Positions 43,501 through 52,418 of a stretch of 64,000 nt of DNA are shown here, one piece after another. The stretch is from Microbispora amethystogenes (GTDB lineage: Bacteria; Actinomycetota; Actinomycetes; Streptosporangiales; Streptosporangiaceae): positions 1-64,000 of the forward strand of contig NZ_BOOB01000036.1 in assembly GCF_016863015.1 (NCBI RefSeq), read 5' to 3'. Position 1 is the first letter of the stretch. The number at the start of each line of letters is the position of its first letter. The notes below the pieces were generated by a model. That model had not been told where the DNA came from and did no database searches. It worked only from the letters and a program-made list of their open reading frames with translations. A program made the position numbers and the translations under genes.

Positions 43501-46005
43501 GTGACCGACAGCATGAACCTCCTCCGCCGCCTGCCCTCCGGCTCCGACCCCGACGCGTTGTTCGACGCGTTCGCGTCGTGGAACGCGGAGCGGGGCCTCA
43601 CGCTGTACCCCGCGCAGGAGGAGGCCCTCATCGAGGTCGTCTCCGGCAACAACGTGATCGTGTCGACCCCGACCGGCTCGGGCAAGAGCCTCATCGCCGC
43701 CGGGGCGCACTTCGCGGCGATCGCCCGGGACGAGATCAGCTTCTACACCGCGCCGATCAAGGCGCTGGTGTCGGAGAAGTTCTTCGACCTGTGCGCGTTG
43801 TTCGGCACCGAGAACGTCGGGATGATGACCGGCGACGCCACGGTGAACGCCGACGCGCCGGTCATCTGCTGCACCGCCGAGATCCTCGCCCAGATCGCGC
43901 TGCGCGACGGCGCGGACGCCGACGTCGGCACGGTGATCATGGACGAGTTCCACTTCTACGCCGAGCCCGACCGCGGCTGGGCGTGGCAGGTGCCGCTGCT
44001 GGAGCTGCCGCAGGCGCAGTTCGTGCTGATGTCGGCCACTCTGGGCGACGTCGAGCGCTTCAAGACCGACCTCACCCGCCGAACCGGGCGCGACACCGCC
44101 GTCGTGAAGCACGCCGAGCGGCCGGTGCCGCTCATCTACTCCTACCGGACCACCCCGCTGCACGAGACGCTGGAGGAACTGCTGTCCACTCAGCAGGCCC
44201 CCGTGTACGTCGTCCACTTCACCCAGGCGGCGGCGATGGAGCGCGCCCAGGCGCTCATGAGCATCAACATGTGCAGCAAGGCGGAGAAGGAACAGATCGC
44301 CGCCCTGATCGGGAACTTCCGGTTCACCACCCGGTTCGGCCGGGCCCTGTCCCGGCTCGTACGGCACGGCATCGGCGTGCACCACGCGGGGATGCTGCCG
44401 AAGTACCGCCGCCTGGTGGAGCGCCTCGCGCAGGCGGGGTTGCTGAAGGTCATCTGCGGCACCGACACCCTCGGCGTGGGGGTGAACGTCCCGATCCGGA
44501 CCGTGCTGTTCACCGCCCTGTCGAAGTTCGACGGCACGAAGGTACGGCGGCTGCGGGCGCGGGAGTTCCACCAGATCGCCGGGCGGGCCGGCCGGGCGGG
44601 CTTCGACACGGTCGGCTACGTCGTCTGCCAGGCCCCCGACTACGTGATCGAGAACGAGCGGGCGCTGGCGAAGATCGGCGACGACCCCAAGCGGCGCCGC
44701 GGCTACGCCCGCAAGAAGCCGCCGGAGGGGTTCGTCGGCTGGAGCGAGGACACCTTCGAGAAGCTCCAGACGGCCGAGCCCGAGCCGCTGACCTCCCGCT
44801 TCAAGGTCAGCAACGCCATGCTGCTGTCGATCATCAACCGCCCCGGCGACTGCTTCCAGGCGATGAAGCGGCTGCTGACCGACAACCACGAGGACCGCAA
44901 GACCCAGCGCCGCCACATCAGCCACGCCATCGCGATCTACCGGTCGCTGCTGGCCGGCGGCATCGTCGAGAAGCTCGCCGAGCCCGACGAACACGGCCGC
45001 ATGGCCCGGCTCACCGTGGACCTGCAGGAGGACTTCGCGCTCAACCAGGCGCTGGCCACCTTCGCACTGGCGAGCTTCGAGCTGCTCGACCGCGCCTCCC
45101 CCACGTACGCCCTGGACCTCGTCTCCATCGTCGAGTCGACGCTGGACGATCCGCGGCAGATCCTGCACGCCCAGCTCAACAAGGCCAGGGCCGAGGCGGT
45201 CGCGCAGATGAAGGCCGACGGCATCGAGTACGAGGAGCGGATGGAGCGCCTCGCGGAGATCACTCACCCGATGCCGCTGGCCGACCTGCTCTTCGGCGCG
45301 TACGAGACCTACCGGCGCGGGCACCCCTGGGTCGGCGACCACGTCGTGAGCCCCAAGACGATCGTCCGCGACATGTACGAGCGGGCGATGACCTTCACCG
45401 ACTACATCCAGTTCTACGAGCTGGCCCGCTCGGAGGGCACGGTGCTGCGCTACCTGGCCGACGCGTACCGCACGCTGTCGAAGACCGTGCCCGAGCACCT
45501 GAAGACCGACGACCTCGTGGACCTCATCGAATGGCTGGGCGAACTGGTGCGCCAGGTCGACTCCAGCCTCATCGACGAGTGGGAGAAGCTGGCCAACCCG
45601 GCCGAAGCCCTCGCCGCCGGGCAGGAGCAGCTGGAGACCCGGACCCGCCCGGTCACCGCCAACCCGCGCGCCTTCCGGGTGCTGGTGCGCAACGCGATGT
45701 TCCGCCTGGTGGAGCTGGCCGCGCTCGACCGCGAGGAGGAGCTGACCGAGCTCTACCCGGACGTGGACTGGGGCGCGGCCCTCGACGCCTACTACGAGGA
45801 GCACGACGAGATCCTCACCGGCCCGGACGCCCGCGGCCCGGCCCTCCTGCTGGTCGAGGAGGAGAAGGAGCTGTGGCGGGTGCGCCAGATCGTCGACGAC
45901 CCGGCCGGCAACCACGACTGGGGCGTCAGCGCGGAGGTCGACCTCGCCGCCTCCGACGAGGAGGGCCACGCCGTCCTCCACGTCACCGGCCTCACCCGCC
46001 TCTGA
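43501..46005 (+). CDS. DEAD/DEAH-box helicase, DUF3516 (Ski2-like) family
   Basis: 834 aa from GTG 43501. Helicase motifs: IVSTPTGSGKSLIAAGAHFA (Walker A), VIMDEFHFY (DExH), FVLMSATLGDVE (SAT, motif III), VICGTDTLGVGVNVPIRTV and FHQIAGRAGRAGFDTVGYV (motif VI). A long C-terminal half (about 430-834) matches the DUF3516 region. RNA or DNA unwinding, probably ATP-dependent RNA processing; the actinobacterial role is undefined. It stands alone upstream of a terminator. Confidence 0.92.
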   Translation: MTDSMNLLRRLPSGSDPDALFDAFASWNAERGLTLYPAQEEALIEVVSGNNVIVSTPTGSGKSLIAAGAHFAAIARDEISFYTAPIKALVSEKFFDLCALFGTENVGMMTGDATVNADAPVICCTAEILAQIALRDGADADVGTVIMDEFHFYAEPDRGWAWQVPLLELPQAQFVLMSATLGDVERFKTDLTRRTGRDTAVVKHAERPVPLIYSYRTTPLHETLEELLSTQQAPVYVVHFTQAAAMERAQALMSINMCSKAEKEQIAALIGNFRFTTRFGRALSRLVRHGIGVHHAGMLPKYRRLVERLAQAGLLKVICGTDTLGVGVNVPIRTVLFTALSKFDGTKVRRLRAREFHQIAGRAGRAGFDTVGYVVCQAPDYVIENERALAKIGDDPKRRRGYARKKPPEGFVGWSEDTFEKLQTAEPEPLTSRFKVSNAMLLSIINRPGDCFQAMKRLLTDNHEDRKTQRRHISHAIAIYRSLLAGGIVEKLAEPDEHGRMARLTVDLQEDFALNQALATFALASFELLDRASPTYALDLVSIVESTLDDPRQILHAQLNKARAEAVAQMKADGIEYEERMERLAEITHPMPLADLLFGAYETYRRGHPWVGDHVVSPKTIVRDMYERAMTFTDYIQFYELARSEGTVLRYLADAYRTLSKTVPEHLKTDDLVDLIEWLGELVRQVDSSLIDEWEKLANPAEALAAGQEQLETRTRPVTANPRAFRVLVRNAMFRLVELAALDREEELTELYPDVDWGAALDAYYEEHDEILTGPDARGPALLLVEEEKELWRVRQIVDDPAGNHDWGVSAEVDLAASDEEGHAVLHVTGLTRL

Positions 46006-46087
46006 CGGACCCACGTTACAGATCACCGAGGGCACGCTCGGTGATGCATACTTGGTGATGCCGCGCCCCCGGTGGGTGTCGGAAGTG

Positions 46088-46123
46088 AGGCCGGGCCTCC
46101 CGATGGAATCGGGCGTCCGGCCT
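46088..46123. terminator. Nested hairpin terminator after helicase
   Basis: AGGCCGG (46088-46094) pairs with CCGGCCT (46117-46123) and CCCGAT pairs with ATCGGG inside, 83 bp after the helicase stop. Confidence 0.65.
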
Positions 46124-46138
46124 TCGCGCTTTCCATCC

Positions 46139-46324
46139 TCAGTCGAGGTCGATGACGCTGACCTTCTCGTGCAGAAGATCGAAGCACGCCGCGCGCCCGT
46201 CCAGCCACCATGTCGTGGCGCCGACGACGGCATCGGCCGCCCAGAGGAGCGGTTCCTGGTACGAGGACCGCCACCCGATCGTGATGTTCCTCGACAGCGC
46301 ACCGGACCTGCGGATGGCCATCAC
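46139..46324 (-). pseudogene. C-terminal fragment of an unknown actinobacterial protein
   Basis: 61 codons from ATG (the open frame extends to about 46400) ending NITIGWRSSYQEPLLWAADA then VVGATTWWLDGRAACF and VSVIDLD-stop. The EPLLW-ADAVxGA pattern is like the C-terminus of a larger family of uncharacterised actinobacterial proteins. The N-terminal part is missing because the ABC transporter gene begins its 3' end there. Probably a relic. Confidence 0.4.
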
Positions 46325-46393
46325 AAGCAGAAGATCGGAGTGGTCCTGTTCACGCGAGTTACGGACGCCCCTGGGTTGCCGAACAGGGTGGGG

Positions 46394-47914
46394 TCAGTGG
46401 GGAGCTCTCCGGGCGGACCGGAGGATGTAGGCGGTGAGCACGGCGGCCCCGGCGGCGGCCTGCGCGGCGAGGTACGGCGCCACCGAGACAGGCGGCGAAG
46501 CGATCGCGGCGAGCGTGGGCAGGGACCCGAGCAGTGCCAGGTCCGGGCCCGTCGCCGCCCAGACGAGGGGGCCGGTCGGCACCGCACCGCCCGGAGTGTC
46601 GATGACCGGCATGGAGTGGTCGATCGGCCGCCGCCGGGCCATCCGCAGCGCGCCCGCCGCGAGCGCGGGCGCCACGGCCGGCCCGAACAGCCACCAGGCC
46701 CCCGCGGGCAACGCGCCCACGGCTTGGAGGGCCGCCAGGGCGAGCGCCGCCCAGGAGGCGGCCAGCAGCGCGGGCAGCCCCGCCCGGGCGGCCGTGACCG
46801 CCCTGCCGCCCACGGCCAGCATCCGGGCCAGGGCCGGGTCGCCGCCTTCGCGCCGGACCCCTCCCGTGCACATCGCGGCGGCGGTCAGCGCTCCGCACAG
46901 CAGCATCCCGGCGACCGGCCCGGACGCGCCACCGGTGGCGTCCGCGCAGACGGCGGGCAGGGCCGCCGCCCCCAGCAGCGCCGCCAGGCGGCCGGGACGC
47001 CTGCCCACGCGCAGCCACTCCTGCCAGGCCAGCGCGGGCGCCGGGCCGGACCGCGACACGAGGCGGGGCCAGGGACGGGAGCGCAGCGCCCGGCCGCGCC
47101 AGTGGGCGTCCTCCATCACCCAGGTGAGCGTCCCGGGATCCAGCGTGGTCGCCGCCGAGGTCACCCTCGCCGTCCGCGTCGAGGCGGCCAGGATCCGGTG
47201 GGCGGGGATGCGGGGGAGCGCCGCCCAGGCCCGCCGTACGAGGAGGGCGGCCGCGAGGGAGGCGACACCCGCGACCGCCGCGCCCATCGACGCGGGCGCC
47301 CCGGCGACGGCGGCGAGGATCCGGCGGCCGGGGCCGGCGCCGAGCACGGCCGCGAGCACGGCCACCGAGAGAGCTCCGGCGATCAGCACCTGCAGCCGGG
47401 CGTCCGATGCCGGGGACTGCTGGCCGAGCACCGCCGCGGCCATGCCGCCCACGCCCGCCGCCACACCAAGCAGCAGCGCCGCCGCGAGACGCACCCCGAG
47501 CCGGTCGGGGGCTCCGAACACCGACAGCGCCGTCAGCCCGAGCGCCGCCCCGGCGAGCACCGCCGCCGACAGCAGGAGCAGGGCCGTACGGCCGAGCACG
47601 GCCCGGCGGGGCAGCGGCGAGGTCACGAGCCACGAGGCGTCGGCGGCCGGCAGCACGACGGGACCGAGCGCCCGTGCCAGGACGAGGAGGCCCGCGTAGG
47701 CCGCCGCGACCAGCGCGAGCCCGGCGCCGAGCCGCGCGGGGTCGGCGTGACGGGCCAGCCCGGCGATCGCCTCGGCGACCGGGCGGCCGAGCACCGCGGC
47801 GGCGACGAGCAGGCCGAAAACCCTGGTGTAGCGGTCCGACCAGGTCGCCGGCCGCCGACGGCGAGCGCGGAGGTAGGCGAGCGCGGGGTGCGGCCGTGCG
47901 AGCGACGGGATCAC
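46394..47914 (-). CDS. ABC-exporter membrane component (DUF6297-like)
   Basis: 506 aa from GTG, coupled to the ATPase by a GTGA overlap. About ten to twelve hydrophobic helices (VFGLLVAAAVLGRPVAEAIA, GLALVAAAYAGLLVLARALG and others) and a central Trp-rich segment (LTWVMEDAHWRGRALRSRPW). It matches the general layout of DUF6297 permeases. It presumably forms an exporter with the ATPase at 47911. The substrate is unknown. Confidence 0.75.
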   Translation of the reverse strand: MIPSLARPHPALAYLRARRRRPATWSDRYTRVFGLLVAAAVLGRPVAEAIAGLARHADPARLGAGLALVAAAYAGLLVLARALGPVVLPAADASWLVTSPLPRRAVLGRTALLLLSAAVLAGAALGLTALSVFGAPDRLGVRLAAALLLGVAAGVGGMAAAVLGQQSPASDARLQVLIAGALSVAVLAAVLGAGPGRRILAAVAGAPASMGAAVAGVASLAAALLVRRAWAALPRIPAHRILAASTRTARVTSAATTLDPGTLTWVMEDAHWRGRALRSRPWPRLVSRSGPAPALAWQEWLRVGRRPGRLAALLGAAALPAVCADATGGASGPVAGMLLCGALTAAAMCTGGVRREGGDPALARMLAVGGRAVTAARAGLPALLAASWAALALAALQAVGALPAGAWWLFGPAVAPALAAGALRMARRRPIDHSMPVIDTPGGAVPTGPLVWAATGPDLALLGSLPTLAAIASPPVSVAPYLAAQAAAGAAVLTAYILRSARRAPH

Positions 47915-48537
47915 GAGGCCGCTCGCAGCGTGACCACGCGGGCTCCCGCCTCCTGCGCCAGCCGTGCGTCGTGGGTGGCCATCACGACCGCGCCGCCCTC
48001 GGCCGCGTAGCCGCGCAGGATCCCCGCGAGGCGCCGCCGGAACGCGGCGTCCAGACCGCGTTCCGGCTCGTCGAGCAGGAGCAGGCGGCTCGACCGGAGC
48101 AACGCCATCGCCAGCGACAGCCGCTGACGCTGCCCGGTGGACAGCGACAGCGGGGCGAGATCGGCCCGCGCGCCCAGCTCGAAGGTCGCCAGCGCCTCGC
48201 CGGCCGTCAGGCGGGCGTCCTGCCGGACGGCGCCCATCAGTTCCAGGTGCTCGCGGACGCTCAGGCCCGGATACCAGGCGGGCTCGTCGCCCGCCAGCGC
48301 GACCTCCCGCCAGAAGCCGGGGAGATCCGCCGGCGGCCCGCCGAGGACGTCGATCTCGCCGCACGGCGAGGGCTGCAGGCCGGCCAGGCAGCGCAGCAGC
48401 GTGGACTTTCCGGCGCCGTTCTCCCCCATCACGGCGACGATCTCTCCTGGAACGGCTGTGAGGTCCACGTCGCGGAGGACGGGCACGCCGCCCAGGTCCA
48501 CGGCGACGCGGCGCGCCGTGATGATCGCGTTCGGCAT
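47911..48537 (-). CDS. ABC transporter ATP-binding protein
   Basis: 208 aa from ATG 48537. Walker A VMGENGAGKSTLLRCLAGLQ, Q-loop region, signature LSTGQRQRLSLAMALLRSSR, Walker B LLLLDEPERGLDAAFRRRLAG and H-switch MATHDARLAQEA. LSTGQ differs slightly from the usual LSGGQ. It is leaderless-like: TAGGCT lies 7 nt before the ATG. Pairs with the permease at 46394. Confidence 0.92.
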   Translation of the reverse strand: MPNAIITARRVAVDLGGVPVLRDVDLTAVPGEIVAVMGENGAGKSTLLRCLAGLQPSPCGEIDVLGGPPADLPGFWREVALAGDEPAWYPGLSVREHLELMGAVRQDARLTAGEALATFELGARADLAPLSLSTGQRQRLSLAMALLRSSRLLLLDEPERGLDAAFRRRLAGILRGYAAEGGAVVMATHDARLAQEAGARVVTLRAAS

Positions 48538-48544
48538 GACCCCG

Positions 48545-48550
48545 AGCCTA
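48545..48550 (-). promoter_or_regulatory. Leaderless -10 box of ABC exporter operon
   Basis: On the minus strand TAGGCT is followed by 7 nt and the ATG at 48537; no ribosome site. Confidence 0.4.
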
Positions 48551-48606
48551 CGCCGCGGGCCCGCCGGCGGGCGCAACGAGCACGGCGCGAACGCCCCACG
48601 TGCGGC

Positions 48607-49719
48607 TCAGCCGCCGGAGGTGGGGTCCTCCGCGCCGGCGCCGGGGATCGTCATGTCGTCGGGGTCGTCGAGCCAGTTGTGCGGCAGCGACACCTTGGAC
48701 CGCTCGCCGCTCTTGCCGCGCGGGCCGTCGGCCTGGTCCGGCCACGGCTGGCCGGCGTCCAGCTCGGCGACCCGCTCGGCCATCTCGGACAAGGTCGTGA
48801 CCGAGGTGAGGGCACGCCGGGTCTCGGCGCCGACCACGAAGCCCTTGAGATACCAGCCGACGTGCTTGCGGAAGTCGGCCAGGCCGTGCCGCTCACTGCC
48901 GATGACCTCGCAGAGCAGCTCGGCGTGGCGCAGCATCATCGCGCCGACCTCGCCCAGGGTCGGCCGGGTCCGCTCCGGCGACCCCTCGAAGGCCAGGTCG
49001 AGATCGCGGAACAGCCAGGGCCGCCCCAGGCAGCCCCGGCCGATCACCACGCCGTCGCAGCCGGTCTCGGCGACCATCCGCAACGCGTCGTCGGCGCTCC
49101 AGATGTCGCCGTTGCCGAGCACCGGGACCTCCGGCACCGCGTCCTTCAGCCGCTTGATCGCGTCCCAGTGGGCGGTGCCGCCGTAGTGCTGGCGGGCCGT
49201 GCGGGCGTGCAGGGCGACGGCGGCGAGGCCCTCCTCCACCGCGATCCGGCCCGCTTCCACGTACGTCAGATGGTCCTCGTCGATGCCCATGCGCATCTTC
49301 ATCGTCACCGGCAGCGGCCCGGCGCCGGCCACCGCCTCCCGCAGGATGGCGCGCAGCAGGTTCCGCTTGTACGGCAGGGCGGAGCCGCCGCCCCTGCGGG
49401 TGACCTTGGGCACCGGGCAGCCGAAGTTCAGGTCGATGTGATCGGCCAGGTCCTCCTCCGCGATCATGCGCGCGGCCTTGCCGATGATCGCGGGATCGAC
49501 GCCGTAGAGCTGGATGCTGCGGGGCGACTCGTGCGGGCCGAACCGGATCATCTGGAACGTCAGCGGCACCCGCTCGACCAGCGCCCGCGAGGTGATCATC
49601 TCGGACACGAACAGCCCGCCGCCCTGCTCCCGGCACAGGGTGCGGAAACCGATGTTCGTGATGCCCGCCATGGGAGCGAGCACCACGGGAGGCCAGACCT
49701 CGAGCGCGCCGATTCTCAC
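48607..49719 (-). CDS. dusB: tRNA-dihydrouridine synthase (DusB type)
   Basis: 370 aa from GTG. FMN-barrel motifs: PVVLAPMAGITNIGFRTLCR, HIDLNFGCPVPKVTRRGGGS (catalytic Cys), LPVTMKMRMGIDEDHLTYVE, ALHARTARQHYGGTAHWDAI and VPVLGNGDIWSADDALRMVA with GRGCLGRPWLF. It reduces uridine in the tRNA D-loop with NADPH. The last roughly 25 residues are charged. The upstream gap to the convergent ACT gene is about 100 bp. Confidence 0.95.
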   Translation of the reverse strand: MRIGALEVWPPVVLAPMAGITNIGFRTLCREQGGGLFVSEMITSRALVERVPLTFQMIRFGPHESPRSIQLYGVDPAIIGKAARMIAEEDLADHIDLNFGCPVPKVTRRGGGSALPYKRNLLRAILREAVAGAGPLPVTMKMRMGIDEDHLTYVEAGRIAVEEGLAAVALHARTARQHYGGTAHWDAIKRLKDAVPEVPVLGNGDIWSADDALRMVAETGCDGVVIGRGCLGRPWLFRDLDLAFEGSPERTRPTLGEVGAMMLRHAELLCEVIGSERHGLADFRKHVGWYLKGFVVGAETRRALTSVTTLSEMAERVAELDAGQPWPDQADGPRGKSGERSKVSLPHNWLDDPDDMTIPGAGAEDPTSGG

Positions 49720-49820
49720 CCATACATTCTCCCCGCCGCCGGCCGTGAGCCGTACAAGATCGTGGACGGAGGGCTTTTGTCCCGGTTAATCTGACCTGGA
49801 CCAATCGTGGGGAGGTCGTC

Positions 49821-50483
49821 ATGCTGCTGCGCCTGAGAATCGCCCTGCCGGACCGGCCTGGCGCGCTGGGCCAGGTGACCGGGGCCCTCGGCGCCGCGGG
49901 CGCCGACATCACCCAGGTGACCGTTCTCGACCGGGGCGACGGCCGCGCTCTCGACGACTTCACCGTCTACTGGCCGGACGCCGCGCCCAGGGACGACCTC
50001 GTACGGGCCCTCGACGACGTGGAGGGAGTCCGGATCGAGGGGGTCTGGAGCACGCGGGAGGCCCCCGGCACCTATCCGGAGCTGGAGATCCTCAAGTTCC
50101 TCAGCACCGCGGGCGACCGCGCTCTGGGCACCCTGATCGACTCCATGCCGGTCCTGTTCAGCGCCGACTGGGCCGCCGCGGCGACCGAGAAGGACCCCCG
50201 CGTCACCGTTTACTCCAGCTGGCGGGCGCCGGAGGAGGTGCCCTTCCCCGAGGAGACGCCGTCCCGCCCGGTGGCCTCGACGCTGCCGTCCGGCCTGCAC
50301 GTGATCGTCGCGCCGCTGCCTCCGCTGGCGCTCACCCTGATGCTCGCCAGGGCCGAGGGACCGGCCTTCCACCGCAACGAGGTGCACCGGTTCACCCGGA
50401 TCGTGGAGATCTTCCTGACCCTCCCCGCGATCGAGCGCGGAGCCGACCGCGCGTTCCGCAGACCGGCGGCACGGCCGTTCTGA
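49821..50483 (+). CDS. ACT-domain protein
   Basis: 220 aa from ATG with GGGGAGG upstream. Residues 1-75: LLRLRIALPDRPGALGQVTG, then ITQVTVLDRGDGRALDDFTV is a typical ACT domain (small-molecule binding). The remaining half (LEILKFLSTAGDRALGTLID, FSADWAAAATEKDPRVTVYS) is of a kind seen in actinobacterial ACT proteins. No enzyme domain is seen; a regulatory role for amino-acid or nucleotide binding is possible. Confidence 0.8.
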   Translation: MLLRLRIALPDRPGALGQVTGALGAAGADITQVTVLDRGDGRALDDFTVYWPDAAPRDDLVRALDDVEGVRIEGVWSTREAPGTYPELEILKFLSTAGDRALGTLIDSMPVLFSADWAAAATEKDPRVTVYSSWRAPEEVPFPEETPSRPVASTLPSGLHVIVAPLPPLALTLMLARAEGPAFHRNEVHRFTRIVEIFLTLPAIERGADRAFRRPAARPF

Positions 50484-50537
50484 GTACGCACACGAGCCGA
50501 AAACCCGGTACAGTAGCGACGTCGCCGCAAGGCGGAC

Positions 50538-50609
50538 GCGGAAGTGGCTCAGTGGTAGAGCATCACCTTGCCAAGGTGAGGGTCGCGGGTTCGAATCCCG
50601 TCTTCCGCT
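50538..50609 (+). tRNA. tRNA-Gly(GCC), second copy
   Basis: 72 nt, identical in mature sequence to 21691-21762. Confidence 0.95.
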
Positions 50610-50639
50610 CCGAGGGGCCGCACATCCGGGCCTCACTCT

Positions 50640-50710
50640 GGTGGAGTGGCCGAGAGGCGAGGCAACGGCCTGCAAAGCCGTCTACACGGGTTCAAATCCC
50701 GTCTCCACCT
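50640..50710 (+). tRNA. tRNA-Cys(GCA), second copy
   Basis: 71 nt, follows tRNA-Gly after 30 bp. It differs from the copy at 21776 only in the anticodon-stem neighbourhood (ACGGC/GCCGT against GCGGC/GCCGC), a compensatory pair change. Confidence 0.94.
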
Positions 50711-50835
50711 CTGGTTCCTACCTGGCCCACCCGGGCTCCGATCCATTGAGACAAGTCCGGGCAAGGGTTCTTCTCAACGCACGGCGCCGGGCGCACACTG
50801 AAAGAGACACGACAGGCGATTTCGGTGGAGTAGCC

Positions 50836-51549
50836 GTGCACGGTGACATGCCCGCAGCGATGCCCATGCTGTCTCGTGGCAAGCATCGCAATCCCAGCAA
50901 GGGCGCCTGCTTCATGGAGTTCGCGTCCTACCTCGCCGGTGAACGGTGGAGCGACCACCCGACGTGCACGCATCCGCTGCTCGCCGGGCTCGCCCGCCTC
51001 GTCAACGACCACACCTCGGACGCCGCCCGGCCGCGGCTGGCCGGGTTGATCCCGTCCGTCATCGGCCTGACGGGCGACGATCCGCGCCTCGACGCGCGGA
51101 TCGCGCTGTGCGCCGCCACGGCGGCACTGCCCGTCGTCGCGCACGAGCGTCAGCTCGCGATGGCCGTCTCGATCTTCTCTGCCGAGCACGTGCTCGCCGA
51201 GGTGGAGGGCCGGTCGCCCCGCGACCTCGACCCCCGCAGCAGGGAGGCGCTGGCGCAGGTGCCCGAGGCCGCCCGCTGGGCCCGCGACTTCGGGCGCGGA
51301 GTCCGCGTCTCGCCCAAGGGCTTCCGCAGGTACGCCGCGCCCAACACGGTGCAGCTCGCGGTCAGGGGCATCGCCCAGGCGTGCGTGCCCGACCCCGACA
51401 CGCTGCTGCGCGACCTGCTGGCCGACGCGATCGAGGACTGCTGGGCACTGCTGCACGGAGGCGCCGAGCCGGCCGGGCCGGTCGCCGGGCCGGGAGTCGA
51501 CCCGGTCCGCTGGGCGGACGCCTGCCGCCTCACCGGCCTGTCCGCCTGA
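50836..51549 (+). CDS. Hypothetical protein
   Basis: 237 aa from GTG with GGTGGAG 5 nt upstream. Soluble, mostly helical: LVNDHTSDAARPRLAGLIPS, HERQLAMAVSIFSAEHVLAE, RYAAPNTVQLAVRGIAQACV and DPVRWADACRLTGLSA. Codon usage and ribosome site support it as coding. No family recognised. Confidence 0.72.
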   Translation: MHGDMPAAMPMLSRGKHRNPSKGACFMEFASYLAGERWSDHPTCTHPLLAGLARLVNDHTSDAARPRLAGLIPSVIGLTGDDPRLDARIALCAATAALPVVAHERQLAMAVSIFSAEHVLAEVEGRSPRDLDPRSREALAQVPEAARWARDFGRGVRVSPKGFRRYAAPNTVQLAVRGIAQACVPDPDTLLRDLLADAIEDCWALLHGGAEPAGPVAGPGVDPVRWADACRLTGLSA

Positions 51550-51668
51550 CCCGTACGACCCCGGCGGCCCCGGCCTGACCAGCCCAGCCGGCCCGGGCCG
51601 GTCGGGCCTGCCGACTGGCCCTGCCGGTCAGCCTGTCCCGCTGACCGGCTCCGGCCCGGCTGATCGGC

Positions 51669-52418
51669 TCAGGCCGGGGCGGCTTCGTTCGCCGTCCGCT
51701 TCGACGAGGCCCGCCGCGACGCCATGACCGGCCGGATCAGCAGGGCCTGGGCGAGCACGAACACGCAGAAGATGCCGAGCACCCAGCCCCAGCTCACGTC
51801 GGTCAGGTGGTGCATGCCCCGATAGAGCCGGGACAGGCCGACCGTCAGGGCGGCCCCCGCGCCGAGCACCCACCACAGCGCCTTCAGGATCGTGTGCCGG
51901 TGCGTGTGCAGGGTCAGCACGAGGGCGACCCCGCAGTAGAACGCCACCGCCGCGCTGGTGTGACCGGAGGGGTAGCTGGACGTCGGCGGCGCGGGGTCGA
52001 GGTGCTGCACGTGCGGCCGGGCCCGCTGCGCGAACACGGTGGCGAGCAGGAAGATCGCCGACTGCGCGCAGACGGCCGCCACCAGGAAGACCGACTCCCG
52101 CCAGCGCCCGTAGACGAGCCGGAAGATCACGACCATGATCGTCGTCACCACGATGATCACCGGGGTGTCGGACAGCATCGAGCCGTAGTGGGTGATCGTG
52201 TTCCAGAACGGCGTGCGCTCCTGGGCGATCTCACGGCTGACCGCCTCGTCCTGCGCGATGAGCGACGAGTGCTCCAGGACCCGGGTCAACAGCAGTCCCA
52301 GCCCGAGGGTGACCAGGGCCATGAGTGTGAGCGGAAGCAGGATACGCCGTGCCACCTCGACCGCCGTCGATGACGACGGCGTGTGAGCGGCGGGGCGGCG
52401 TTCACGAACGGTGACCAA
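51669..52418 (-). CDS. PAP2-family membrane phosphatase (second in operon)
   Basis: 249 aa from TTG 52418 with AAGGAGG 7 nt upstream. PAP2 motifs: QRARPHVQHLDP (motif 1), SYPSGHTSAAVAFYCG (motif 2) and GLSRLYRGMHHLTDVSWGWV (motif 3) with catalytic His. Several transmembrane helices. It hydrolyses lipid phosphates such as undecaprenyl diphosphate or phosphatidate; specificity unknown. It overlaps the preceding PAP2 gene by 17 bp. Confidence 0.9.
   Translation of the reverse strand: MVTVRERRPAAHTPSSSTAVEVARRILLPLTLMALVTLGLGLLLTRVLEHSSLIAQDEAVSREIAQERTPFWNTITHYGSMLSDTPVIIVVTTIMVVIFRLVYGRWRESVFLVAAVCAQSAIFLLATVFAQRARPHVQHLDPAPPTSSYPSGHTSAAVAFYCGVALVLTLHTHRHTILKALWWVLGAGAALTVGLSRLYRGMHHLTDVSWGWVLGIFCVFVLAQALLIRPVMASRRASSKRTANEAAPA

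Noticed and set aside
43434..46058. 874-aa plus-strand and 942-aa minus-strand frames over the helicase
   Set aside because: Low-complexity shadows; DEAD-box motifs are in the third plus frame.
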